Positions 56,339-64,000 of a stretch of DNA of 64,000 nucleotides are shown in pieces (within the stretch, counting starts at the first letter, position 1; the number at the start of each line of letters is the position of its first letter). A program made the translations under genes and the position numbers. Source of the stretch: JAWXCM01 sp034408745 (lineage in GTDB: Bacteria; Acidobacteriota; Terriglobia; Bryobacterales; Bryobacteraceae). The notes under the pieces are model-generated. The model did no database searches. It was not told the origin of the DNA and worked only from the letters and a program-made list of their open reading frames with translations. The stretch lies in NCBI GenBank assembly GCA_034408745.1, contig JAWXCM010000103.1, positions 1-64,000 on the forward strand. The letters run 5' to 3'.

Positions 56339-57763
56339 TTGTTAAACCGGAATTGGTTGCCGCCCCGAAAACCTCGGCGAAGCGCGAGTCCGGCCCCGGT
56401 CGCGGTGCCGCGCGGACTGGGGCGCCGATTCGGCGATCTGCAGGTTCGCCCCAAGCTCATCGTTCTCCACAACCTGTTCTTTTTGACACTTGCCTGTGCA
56501 GTTTACTTTACACTGATTCCGCCGTTTGAGCGTCGCGTAACGGCTGCCCGAACCATTGAAATCAGTCTGATAACCGAGATTTTCTCGGGCGACCGCCCCC
56601 CGCTCCGGCTTCCGCGCATCGAAGCCTACAAGTACCGCGAAGGGTCCGCGGAGGAGATCCGCCTGCCAGAAGGAGTGCGCGAATGGCTCGACAACAACCC
56701 CGGTCAGATCACCACTCGGGACGACGTGCTGTACCGGAAGGAACCCCGCACGGGACTCTACCGGCGGCTGAACCTGCCCACGACTGTCTACGACGACGTC
56801 ATCGACCGGGCGCGCAACACCCTCTTCGTGGTGCTGGGGCTGGTCTACTTATTTGCGGTCGCCGTGCTGGAACTGCTGATTATGCCGACACAGGTGTACG
56901 GTCCCATTCGGCTGATGCTGGACGCCGACAAAGCAACCCGCGAAGGCGACAGGGAGAAGGAAATGATCCCGGAGGCCTACATCACCGATGACGAGATAGG
57001 CCAGATTCTGAAGTCGCGCAATGAGACCGTGCGGGAACTGCGCCGCCAGGAGGACGAACTGGCGGAGGCGATTGCGCAACTGGAGGCGCAGGACCGGCTC
57101 GCCAGCCTGGGACTGCTGAGCGCCAGCGTCGCCCATGAGATGAACACGCCTCTCGCCGTGCTCCACGGGTCGGTGGAGAAACTGCTGGAGACCTCGCAGG
57201 ACGCCCATACCCACGACCGCCTGCTCCGCATGCTGCGGGTTACCCAGCGGCTTCGGACCATTTCTGAAGGTCTGGTCGATTTCGCGCGGGTTCGACGCGA
57301 TGAGATGGGGCGCGTCGCCCTGAAGCCGCTGATCGACGAGGCGTGGAGCCTGGTCAGTATCGACGATAAAGCCGGTGAGGTGCGGTTTGCCAACGAGGTG
57401 TCGGCTGAGGCAGCCGTGATCGGCAACTCCGACCGGCTCGTGCAGGTGTTCGTGAACCTGATCCGTAACTCGCTGCAGTCGGTGAATTCGGGAGGGCAGA
57501 TCGATGTCCGCTGCCGCCGCACGGAGCGGGAAGGGAAGCGCTGGATCGTCACGTCAGTGGAGGACAACGGCTCAGGCATTCCGGGGGACGTACTGCCAAA
57601 CATCTTCGATGCGTTCGTTTCCAGCCGCCTCGATTCACGCGGCACCGGACTGGGACTAACCGTTGCGGCGGGGATCATTCAGCAGCACGATGGACAGATC
57701 CACGCCTCCAACCGTTCCGGCGGCGGCGCGCGCCTCGAAGTGGTGCTGAAGTCGGCTGACTAA
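56339..57763 (+). CDS. Membrane histidine kinase
   Basis: This 474-residue sensor kinase has two membrane helices (about residues 42-62 and 161-183) flanking a periplasmic domain of about 95 residues, a HAMP-like linker with a coiled coil (ETVRELRRQEDELAEAIAQL), H266 in SVAHEMNTPLAV, N-box NLIRNSLQSV and GTGLGL. The TTG start at 56339 has AAGGAG 11 bases upstream. The receiver-XRE regulator at 58.3 kb, beyond a small opposite-strand gene, is the probable partner. Signal unknown. Its position divergent from the act-cox operon makes respiratory control a reasonable guess only. Confidence 0.9.
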   Translation: MLNRNWLPPRKPRRSASPAPVAVPRGLGRRFGDLQVRPKLIVLHNLFFLTLACAVYFTLIPPFERRVTAARTIEISLITEIFSGDRPPLRLPRIEAYKYREGSAEEIRLPEGVREWLDNNPGQITTRDDVLYRKEPRTGLYRRLNLPTTVYDDVIDRARNTLFVVLGLVYLFAVAVLELLIMPTQVYGPIRLMLDADKATREGDREKEMIPEAYITDDEIGQILKSRNETVRELRRQEDELAEAIAQLEAQDRLASLGLLSASVAHEMNTPLAVLHGSVEKLLETSQDAHTHDRLLRMLRVTQRLRTISEGLVDFARVRRDEMGRVALKPLIDEAWSLVSIDDKAGEVRFANEVSAEAAVIGNSDRLVQVFVNLIRNSLQSVNSGGQIDVRCRRTEREGKRWIVTSVEDNGSGIPGDVLPNIFDAFVSSRLDSRGTGLGLTVAAGIIQQHDGQIHASNRSGGGARLEVVLKSAD

Positions 57764-57766
57764 ATA

Positions 57767-58024
57767 CTACCAGGCGTATCGGACCTGGAATTTGGGAGCG
57801 GCCAGCGGCCGGAAGTGCGAAGCATCGACAAACCATTCCTGTCCGTCGTCGAGCCATGCGGGATTCCAGCAGTCGGCCGGCTGCTCGTCAAAAATCACGT
57901 GTGTGCCTGCCGGAACGCTGCGGGTCCGCTGCTTCCGGGCCACCGGATTCTTCGATGCGGTCGTGTCGCGAACCGCCATATACATGCCTGCAACCGCGGG
58001 CTTACGAGATTCTGCCAAAAGCAT
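57767..58024 (-). CDS. Small protein of unknown function with structured leader
   Basis: This 85-residue protein has a basic N-terminal half and a tryptophan-rich C-terminal half (VPAGTHVIFDEQPADCWNPA, WFVDASHFRPLAAP) with proline turns. No family was recognised. It is supported as a real gene by an AAGGAG ribosome binding site 9 bases before the ATG at 58024. Just upstream lies a 79-base sequence that folds into nested helices and ends directly before the ribosome binding site. It ends 3 bases from the convergent kinase gene. Confidence 0.65.
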   Translation of the reverse strand: MLLAESRKPAVAGMYMAVRDTTASKNPVARKQRTRSVPAGTHVIFDEQPADCWNPAWLDDGQEWFVDASHFRPLAAPKFQVRYAW

Positions 58025-58040
58025 CTGTTTCGACTCCTTA

Positions 58041-58119
58041 CAGCCAATAGCGGAAACCAGATCAACCTGGGGTCATACCCCTCGCCGCAAAACGGTGAAC
58101 CCCGCTTCCCGGTTGGCTG
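58041..58119 (-). promoter_or_regulatory. Candidate structured cis-regulatory RNA (riboswitch-like)
   Basis: Read on the - strand, CAGCCAA (58119-58113) pairs with TTGGCTG (58047-58041) as a closing helix. Inside it, AGCGGGG pairs with TTTCCGCT-like bases (58106-58100 with 58055-58049, including two G-U pairs), and the enclosed part forms hairpins GGGG-TATGA-CCCC (58081-58069) and CCG-TTTTG-CGG (58095-58085). The closing helix is immediately followed by TAAGGAG, the ribosome binding site of the small gene. No known riboswitch class was recognised. The + strand gap on to 58315 shows nothing else. Confidence 0.45.
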
Positions 58120-58315
58120 GACTTTTTCTTCAGAAAGGTTTCGCCGAGTTTTCAGGCTGTTTGCTGCATATCCAGCATGGCGACACTCTCATCGATTGGC
58201 AATAGAGTGGTGTCAGACGAATACCCTAAAAATGACCTGAGTTCCAGTCGAGTTAGTCCTGGACCTACAGGCCCACAGGGTTCCGGTACCTTCGTCGGGC
58301 AGGTCTGGCAGCGCT

Positions 58316-58960
58316 ATGCTGTATCCGTTGAGCTCTTCGGAACAACCTGTACTGTCCGGCCTCGTCGACATCGCCGTTCTCGACGACGATCTCGATTTCC
58401 GCACCTGGATCGAAGATTTTCTCCGGGATGAAGGTGCGTACGCTGTACGGACTTACGCGCACCCTGAGGATCTGTTTCACGATGGGGAACAGCGCGTCCC
58501 TGAAATTGTGCTGCTCGATATGAAGATGGGTGAGTTCAAGGGCGACAAGGTTCTGGAGCAGTTGCTGGCGCGTTGGCCGAACCTCTGCGTGATTATCGTC
58601 ACCGGCTACCCCTCGCTGGAGGATATGCGGGCCACCTTCAAGATGAAGGTCTTCGATTATCTCGCCAAGCCGTTTTCACTCAACCAGTTGCGGCAGACCC
58701 TGAAGAATGCGGTTGAGGCGTTCGGCCTGGGGCGCGCCGATCAGGACCGGCTGCGCGAGCGTCTCGGACACCGCATCAAGATGCTCCGCGTAGAGCGCGA
58801 CTGGTCGCTAAAAGACCTGGCGGCGATGACCCGGCTGAGCGTATCGCAGATCAGTTCCATCGAGCGCGGTACCAATCTGCCGAGCATGGAAAGCCTGCTC
58901 GCCATTTGCAGGGCTTTTGAGAAGAAGCCGTCCGAACTGCTTTCTTCGATAGAATTCTGA
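58316..58960 (+). CDS. Response regulator with Cro/C1-type (XRE) output domain
   Basis: This 214-residue regulator joins a receiver domain (acidic pocket D23-D25, phospho-acceptor D68 in VLLDMKMGE, K118 in YLAKPFS) to a C-terminal helix-turn-helix of the XRE/Cro type (LGHRIKMLRVERDWSLKDLA, LSVSQISSIERGTNLPS) at about residues 150-210. Most response regulators use winged-helix or NarL outputs, so this is an uncommon combination. The ABC transporter genes follow 6 bases later. The nearest orphan kinase is at 56.3 kb. The ATG at 58316 has no strong ribosome binding site. Confidence 0.88.
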   Translation: MLYPLSSSEQPVLSGLVDIAVLDDDLDFRTWIEDFLRDEGAYAVRTYAHPEDLFHDGEQRVPEIVLLDMKMGEFKGDKVLEQLLARWPNLCVIIVTGYPSLEDMRATFKMKVFDYLAKPFSLNQLRQTLKNAVEAFGLGRADQDRLRERLGHRIKMLRVERDWSLKDLAAMTRLSVSQISSIERGTNLPSMESLLAICRAFEKKPSELLSSIEF

Positions 58961-58966
58961 GGATTC

Positions 58967-59722
58967 ATGATTCGAGTTCATTCGCTGGCGAAAACGTTCC
59001 GGGACCCAAAGCGCGGAACTGTAATGGCGGTAGACCACATCTCGTTTGAGGCTCGGCCCGGCGAGATATTCGGGCTGCTTGGCTCGAACGGAGCCGGCAA
59101 AACCACCACCATGCGGATGCTCGCGACAATCCTCCAGCCGACCGACGGTACGGCCGAGGTGGCCGGGTTCGACATCCGCCGCTCGCCGGCAGATGTGCGC
59201 CGCAGCATTGGCTTTTTGTCCGGCGATATGGGCTACTATCGACGGTTGTCGCCCAGGGAAGTACTGCAAATATTCGGCACTATAAACGGCGTGGAGCCCA
59301 GGGCGCTGAAAACCCGGATCGACATGCTCATTGAGCAGTTCGGCATGAAGGAATTTGCCGATGGGCGCGCGGAATCCTTCTCGACGGGCATGCGACAACG
59401 GGCGAACATCGCGCGCGTGCTGGTGCATGATCCACCGGTTTTGATTCTGGATGAGCCCACAACCGGGCTCGACGTACCGACGGCACAGGTGATCGAGAAA
59501 TTCATCCTTTCTGCAAAAGAAAACGGTAAATGCGTGGTCCTTTCCACACACATCATGGAAGAAGCTGAGTATTTATGTGATCGGATTGCCGTAGTGCATG
59601 GTGGGAAATTACAGGCGCTCGGGACGATGGACCAGTTGCGGCAGCGGACCGGTAAGCAGCGGCTTCGGGAGATCTTTCTGGAACTGATCAATTTGCCCGC
59701 GGAAGGTGAGGTGACCGCATGA
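58967..59722 (+). CDS. ABC transporter ATP-binding protein, NatA/ABC-2 type
   Basis: This 251-residue ATPase has Walker A LLGSNGAGKTTTMRML, signature FSTGMRQRANIARVL, Walker B PVLILDEPTTGLD and the switch histidine in VVLSTHIMEEAE. It resembles NatA, the ATPase of a sodium-export transporter, and other ABC-2 drug/lipid exporters. Its ATG follows the receiver-XRE gene by 6 bases and its end overlaps the permease start (ATGA). The set is probably controlled by that regulator. Confidence 0.93.
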   Translation: MIRVHSLAKTFRDPKRGTVMAVDHISFEARPGEIFGLLGSNGAGKTTTMRMLATILQPTDGTAEVAGFDIRRSPADVRRSIGFLSGDMGYYRRLSPREVLQIFGTINGVEPRALKTRIDMLIEQFGMKEFADGRAESFSTGMRQRANIARVLVHDPPVLILDEPTTGLDVPTAQVIEKFILSAKENGKCVVLSTHIMEEAEYLCDRIAVVHGGKLQALGTMDQLRQRTGKQRLREIFLELINLPAEGEVTA

Positions 59723-60882
59723 ATTTCCCGACGCTTCGCGTGCTGTTTCGCAAGGAAATGCTGGACCTGTTGCGCGACCGCCGCACGCTGATCAGTCTGG
59801 TAATCGCGCCCATGCTGGTAGGCCCGGCCATCATGACGGTGATGAACTACTACATCCGGCGCAGTGAGCAGCAGGCGAAGGTGGAGCGTTACAAAGTCGG
59901 CCTGAATGAGGGTGTACGCATTTCCGGGCTGCGCGACGCGTTGAACGGCGCGGGGCTGGAGGTGAGTGACGAGGCGGCTCCGAGGCAGGCCGTGGTCGAT
60001 AAGAAGATTACGTTTGGCATTGATGTCACAGGTGATCCGTCGAAGCCGAAGCTCATGTTCTATTCCGATAATTCGGAGATGAAGACGAGCATGGCACGGG
60101 CTCGGGTGAATGAGGCGATCGACAAAGTCTGGCGTGAACGAATTCGCTCCGAACTGGCGGCTCGCAACGTGCCGGAGAGTGTGATTCAGCCATTCGAACG
60201 GTCGTCTGTGAACGTGGCGCAGCCTCGGAAAATGACGGGCTCGGTCATTGGCCGGATTATCGGGTTCCTTTTGCTGATTTTCCTGTTTAATGGCGCAATG
60301 TATTCCGCCGTCGACAGCACCGCGGGAGAAAAGGAGCGCAAGACGATTGAGATTCTCCTTGCCTCGGCGGCCGGCCGAACCGAGATTGTCGCGGCCAAGG
60401 TGCTGACCGCGATGGTGACGTCGTTTGGCACAACGGTGCTGAGTATCAGCAGCTATGCGCTGGCTCTGGCGCAAACGGGATCACGCAGCAAGTCCGGAGA
60501 TCTGGTATTCCCCACGGACCCGCTGACACTTGGTCTTCTGGTTCTTCTTATCCTTCCCGTGGCGCTGATGGCGTCGTGCATATCAATCGCCGCTGCCACG
60601 CCCGCCCGGAGCACTCGAGAAGCGATGAGCTATCTCACCCCAGGACTTTTCCTGATTATGTTCCTCGGCATGTTCACGTTCATTGTCGACGGTCCGCCGA
60701 GCATCTGGATGGCGCTGATCCCGTTCTCAAACTTCTCGCAGATGATGCGTGAGGTGCTGTCCGGCGACTGGACCTGGGCTCAGTTTTTAATGACCACGGC
60801 GGCGAACCTGGTCTACAGCCTGATCGCCGTCGCGCTGGCCGTGCGCGCCTTCCGGACGGAAAAGGTACTGTTCCGCTCGTGA
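59719..60882 (+). CDS. ABC-2 type permease, NatB-like
   Basis: This 387-residue membrane protein has an N-terminal helix (LISLVIAPMLVGPAIMTVM), a large extracytoplasmic domain (about residues 45-175) and a C-terminal bundle of about five helices. The segment STAGEKERKTIEILLASAAG is typical of the ABC-2/NatB family, as is the coupling segment before it. It works with the ATPase upstream. Substrate unknown; sodium, lipid or an antibiotic are all possible. Its stop overlaps the GTG start of the methyltransferase. Confidence 0.9.
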   Translation: MNFPTLRVLFRKEMLDLLRDRRTLISLVIAPMLVGPAIMTVMNYYIRRSEQQAKVERYKVGLNEGVRISGLRDALNGAGLEVSDEAAPRQAVVDKKITFGIDVTGDPSKPKLMFYSDNSEMKTSMARARVNEAIDKVWRERIRSELAARNVPESVIQPFERSSVNVAQPRKMTGSVIGRIIGFLLLIFLFNGAMYSAVDSTAGEKERKTIEILLASAAGRTEIVAAKVLTAMVTSFGTTVLSISSYALALAQTGSRSKSGDLVFPTDPLTLGLLVLLILPVALMASCISIAAATPARSTREAMSYLTPGLFLIMFLGMFTFIVDGPPSIWMALIPFSNFSQMMREVLSGDWTWAQFLMTTAANLVYSLIAVALAVRAFRTEKVLFRS

Positions 60883-61436
60883 GCGCCCCAGACGTCGAGC
60901 CGGAAGAGGAGCGAGTCCCGTTTCAGATTACCCACGGTGCCGCGGCATACGAGAAAATCACGCGCCTCCCGGTGTCGGTGCTGCTGGAAAACCTGCGCAG
61001 CGCGTACAACGTAGGTTCGTTTTTCCGCACCGCCGACGCGGTACGCGCGGACAGCCTGCTGCTCGCCGGCATTACCAGCACACCGCCACACAGCGGAGTC
61101 CTGAAAACGGCTCTGGGCGCCGAGAATACTGTGCGATGGGAGCATCATGCCGAAGCGGTCGCTGTTGCCCAGGCGGAGCGTGCGCGAGGTTGCGAACTCG
61201 CCGTCATCGAGACCAGCACCCGTTCGGTCGACCTGTTCGACTGGGTGCCGCGCTTTCCTGTATGTGTCGTTTTCGGAAATGAAAAGGACGGCGTGTCGCA
61301 GCCTCTGCTGGAGATGTGCGACACGCACGTCCGGATTCCGATGCTCGGGTTCAAGCACTCGCTGAATGTGGCTACAGCAGGCGGTGTCGTGCTGTATGAA
61401 TTGCTGCGTAAATACCGCGACTTATTCCGTCAGTAG
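60879..61436 (+). CDS. SpoU/TrmH-type RNA 2'-O-methyltransferase
   Basis: This 185-residue SPOUT-fold enzyme methylates a ribose in tRNA or rRNA using S-adenosylmethionine. The three family motifs are present: ENLRSAYNVGSFFRTADA, VVFGNEKDGVSQ and IPMLGFKHSLNVATAGGVVLYE. It lacks the extra N-terminal substrate domain of rRNA-specific members, so a TrmH/TrmL-like tRNA role is likely. The GTG start overlaps the permease stop (GTGA). The 3' end overlaps the convergent gene by 7 bases. Confidence 0.92.
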   Translation: MSAPDVEPEEERVPFQITHGAAAYEKITRLPVSVLLENLRSAYNVGSFFRTADAVRADSLLLAGITSTPPHSGVLKTALGAENTVRWEHHAEAVAVAQAERARGCELAVIETSTRSVDLFDWVPRFPVCVVFGNEKDGVSQPLLEMCDTHVRIPMLGFKHSLNVATAGGVVLYELLRKYRDLFRQ

Positions 61437-62593
61437 CGCAGGATCGCCGACATTTGCTGACCGCCGGGCACGTGCTTCGGAGCCATTATAAAGACGTCCC
61501 CTCCAAAAGCAAGCGTCTGCAGCGCAGCGGCATTCACCAGGTCCTCCTGCCGGCCCTGAACGCGCATCTGCATTGTGTCCCTGTCAAAGACTCCCATGCT
61601 GTGCGCATTCTCATTGGCGAACAGATGCGCCACACGTCCCTCAAACGAAGCCTTCACCACCTCAGGGAAACTGCTGGTTGTCCGACCCGCCCCGGCCACA
61701 CGCTCCCACTGCTCCACTGCCTTCAGCGCCGGCTGGGCGAAAAAGTCCTGCACGGCTTCCAGTGCCCGGGCGTGCATCTCACCGCCCTTGAAGCTCTCAG
61801 GCGATCCGTGAACGCCTTCCCGCCAGAGGTGGGGGTATGTGTTGATGTCCCGATACATGCTCAGTTCATAATCGACTCCGCACAGGACCAGCGGCTTGTC
61901 CTGCCCGCGAAGCAGTTCCACCACCGCCTTGTTCACGCTACCGAAGAAATGTCCCAGGAATTCGTCCTTGTTGTCGCGGTCGTGAGTGGACGTGAAGCTC
62001 CCGGCAGTGCTTCCTGGTTCCTGCTGTGCGGTGTGCCGGGGGGATTCGTCAGGCAGGCGCGTGTTCAGGAAATCCTCCAGATTTGTCGCGACATTCGCCG
62101 GAAAATCGACCTGCGTGGCAGTTTTGCGGTTGCAGAGCAGGAGCCGAACGTGTTTCTGGCTCAATGCCAGCAGATAAAACCCCTGATTTGCCTGATCGAG
62201 CGCATGCAGGATCGGGAATACGTGAAAGAAACTCCCAACCACGACGTTGGAATCAGTCTCCGTTTGAAGATGGAACGCCCGGAACACGTCGGGAGACCGC
62301 AGTACGACGAGGCTTCCCCCGAAGCGATCCTGCCACTCGGGCGCCTCCACGTTGACGGCCTGCAGTGATTCCACCAGCTCACGCCGCTGTAGTTTTGGCA
62401 GATCCGGCCAGCCAGCCTCCAGCTGTTGTTCCACCTGCTGCATCGCCGGACGAAGTGCCTGCAGATCCGTCCGGTTCAAACCGGTTGCCAAAGGCAATGT
62501 GAACGTCACTGTGATGCACGGACCGGCCACATTTGCCAGCTTCCGAATATCATCGAAATGCAGCTCCCGAGTAATTTCCAGTTGGTTTTGCAT
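61430..62593 (-). CDS. baeRF-family (bacterial/archaeal eRF1-related) protein
   Basis: This 387-residue protein resembles the bacterial release-factor-like (baeRF) family, related to the middle and C-terminal domains of eukaryotic eRF1 and Vms1. Recognisable parts are the N-terminal domain (ITVTFTLPLATGLNRTD), a middle strand-helix segment (YLLALSQKHVRLLLCNRKTATQ), the C-terminal domain strand KPLVLCGVDYELSMYR and the final GGDVFIMAPKHVPGGQQM. Such proteins are proposed to act on stalled or hibernating ribosomes, but the family is barely studied. The ATG at 62593 is chosen for its normal MQNQLEITRE start. It overlaps the methyltransferase gene by 7 bases. Confidence 0.78.
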   Translation of the reverse strand: MQNQLEITRELHFDDIRKLANVAGPCITVTFTLPLATGLNRTDLQALRPAMQQVEQQLEAGWPDLPKLQRRELVESLQAVNVEAPEWQDRFGGSLVVLRSPDVFRAFHLQTETDSNVVVGSFFHVFPILHALDQANQGFYLLALSQKHVRLLLCNRKTATQVDFPANVATNLEDFLNTRLPDESPRHTAQQEPGSTAGSFTSTHDRDNKDEFLGHFFGSVNKAVVELLRGQDKPLVLCGVDYELSMYRDINTYPHLWREGVHGSPESFKGGEMHARALEAVQDFFAQPALKAVEQWERVAGAGRTTSSFPEVVKASFEGRVAHLFANENAHSMGVFDRDTMQMRVQGRQEDLVNAAALQTLAFGGDVFIMAPKHVPGGQQMSAILRY

Positions 62594-62649
62594 AAGTCGG
62601 CTACCCGCCTGAAATGGGGACGCCGCACACGGGATCGCGTTACGAAACT

Positions 62650-64000
62650 TTAACCAGCTGGGATCTCCGGCGACCCCACAGGCAGCCGGACATGAAACGT
62701 GGATCCCTCGCCAGGAGTGCTCCGTACGTCGATTGTGCCGCCGTGGGCACGCACGATCCACGCCACGAAACTCAGTCCCAGCCCGAGCCCTCGCTCTGGT
62801 GAACTGTCGCCGCGAGCCCGCCGGGGTGAGGGGACCCGGTAGAAACGGTCAAAAATAAACGGTAAATGAACCGGCGATATTCCCACGCCAGTATCGGCGA
62901 CCAGAAACTCGGCATGATCTCCGGCGGAATACACGGACACGCTCACCGAGCCTCCCGCGCCTGTGTATTTCACCGCGTTCGAGAGCAGGTTTGAGACCAG
63001 CCGCTCCAGCTGAATCCGGTCTCCCTCCATGCATACCGGTTCACAGCGTTCCAGCTTCAGTGTCACCTGCGCACCTTCGGCCGGAATCTGGAATTGCTCG
63101 ACGATATCGGCCACAATACCATCGAAATCAACCGCGTGTTTCTGCAGCTCCAGCTGGCCCGATTCAGCCTGCGACAAAAGCAGAAGCGCGCGTATCGTCT
63201 TGGACAGCCTCTCCACGTCCAGCAGCGCGTTGAGGATAGATTCCTGGTACTGCTCCGGAGTCTTTGCGGCAAGCAACGCCACTTCCAGCTGGCCACGAAT
63301 CGCCGTCAGCGGAGTGCGCAGCTCATGCGAGACGTCGGTGGAGAACTGCCGGGTTTGTACAAACGACTCATTCAGCCGCTCCGTCATGCGATTGAACGAT
63401 TCAATCAGCTTGTCGAGCTCGTCATTCACGCCACGCAGGGGAATCTGGACCGTAAGGTTGGAGCTGGTGATGCGTTCCGCTGTCGCGGCCAGGTCATCGA
63501 CGGGAACCAGCGCGCGTCCCGCCATGAACCACCCCAGCACAGCGGCACTCAGAATCATTACCGGCGCAATCCAGCCGTAATACCAGCTGAACTGATTAAG
63601 CAGGCGCGCCTCTTCTTCAGTGGAACGTCCAATGGAGATGTAGTACGGCAGGTCGTCTTCCGCGATCATGACACCCGTTCGGACCATGTACGCGGTGCCG
63701 TGGTTGTCCTTCACCGTCCGCCAGACTGCCTGACTGCGGGCTCTTACGGAGGCGCGAATTTCTTCCGGTGTCTCCTGTGGCAGTTGCGCGTACTTGGGGC
63801 TGACCTCGCGCGTGGCGCCGGTGGCATCGGCCAGCAGGTACACCTGGCGCAGACGGTCGACAATCAGCGATTCTTCCGGATCGCCGCGGTCGTAGTACCA
63901 GTTGATGTCCGGTAGCTGCCCTTTTTTCTTCGGCTTCTCGATGCGCAGGTAGCCCCGGACCGCAGCCCATTCCTCGTTCAGAATGGTCCGGAATTGCTGG
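62650..64000 (-). CDS. Membrane histidine kinase (5' end outside window)
   Basis: The frame is open to the right edge, so the N-terminus is missing; the visible part starts in a periplasmic domain (INWYYDRGDPEESL). A membrane helix (WIAPVMILSAAVLGWFMAG), a HAMP domain (ALVPVDDLAATAERIT), a dimerisation domain with the phospho-histidine in FSTDVSHELRTPLTAI and a HATPase domain (NLLSNAVKYTG, DTGVGISP, GLGLGLSFV) follow. The layout matches heavy-metal-type or CusS-like two-component sensors. Its response regulator would be expected just outside the window. It ends 56 bases from the baeRF start. Confidence 0.93.
   Translation of the reverse strand, partial: QQFRTILNEEWAAVRGYLRIEKPKKKGQLPDINWYYDRGDPEESLIVDRLRQVYLLADATGATREVSPKYAQLPQETPEEIRASVRARSQAVWRTVKDNHGTAYMVRTGVMIAEDDLPYYISIGRSTEEEARLLNQFSWYYGWIAPVMILSAAVLGWFMAGRALVPVDDLAATAERITSSNLTVQIPLRGVNDELDKLIESFNRMTERLNESFVQTRQFSTDVSHELRTPLTAIRGQLEVALLAAKTPEQYQESILNALLDVERLSKTIRALLLLSQAESGQLELQKHAVDFDGIVADIVEQFQIPAEGAQVTLKLERCEPVCMEGDRIQLERLVSNLLSNAVKYTGAGGSVSVSVYSAGDHAEFLVADTGVGISPVHLPFIFDRFYRVPSPRRARGDSSPERGLGLGLSFVAWIVRAHGGTIDVRSTPGEGSTFHVRLPVGSPEIPAG

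Noticed and set aside
58041..58119. TPP, cyclic-di-GMP or cobalamin riboswitch
   Set aside because: The conserved core motifs of these classes (for example CTGAGA for TPP, or the B12 box) are missing, so it is listed only as an unassigned structured leader.

Overview
The window reads as a high-GC chromosomal segment of an Acidobacteriota bacterium, most like the Solibacter/Bryobacter lineage. The clues are two large MacB/FtsX-type orphan permeases of the acidobacterial duplicated kind, an Oar-like TonB-dependent receptor with an N-terminal carboxypeptidase-regulatory domain, an alternative complex III cluster joined to a caa3-type oxidase, and families common in soil acidobacteria (DUF1844, DUF1080, GH20). 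This assignment is inference from gene content. No rRNA, tRNA, CRISPR array, insertion sequence or prophage was recognised.

Left part (1-24.6 kb): a DsbD-like thiol reductant exporter (cut by the window edge), a secreted M28 peptidase, rplA-rplJ-rplL without its usual neighbours, an FKBP-DinB fusion, a broken orphan permease, an Oar-like receptor, a glutathione peroxidase, folD-coaE-HtrA-like protease-membrane glycosyltransferase, a toxin-antitoxin pair with a triple palindromic operator, a DegT aminotransferase, an imuA-imuB mutasome pair, an intact orphan permease, and a sugar alcohol dehydrogenase with a zinc-ribbon protein.

Middle part (24.6-43.6 kb): glucan phosphorylase; then a rightward run of egtB-egtD (ergothioneine biosynthesis), a UBP-type zinc finger, a receiver/glutaredoxin-like/thioredoxin-reductase-like fusion that has lost its redox cysteines, and a cyclic-nucleotide-binding-domain histidine kinase. 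This run is the best candidate for an undescribed system: a thiol pathway next to an apparent redox-sensing phosphorelay. After it come ribF, a PhnP-like hydrolase, DUF1844, DUF1801, a DUF1080-PHP fusion, a GH20 hexosaminidase, a half-length AI-2E-type membrane protein, a glycine-zipper protein, an ECF sigma/anti-sigma/HEAT-repeat operon and a P-loop sulfotransferase-like gene.

Right part (43.6-64 kb): one long leftward operon encodes a complete alternative complex III (ActA-F), a small unknown membrane protein, a Sco1-like copper chaperone and a caa3-type, A2-class cytochrome oxidase (CoxB-A-C-D). Quinol oxidation, cytochrome c transfer and oxygen reduction are therefore encoded as one transcription unit. 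Beyond its divergent promoter lie a histidine kinase, a small unknown gene with a riboswitch-like folded leader, a receiver-XRE regulator, an ABC-2 transporter pair, a SpoU-type RNA methyltransferase, a baeRF-family protein and a second histidine kinase cut by the right edge.
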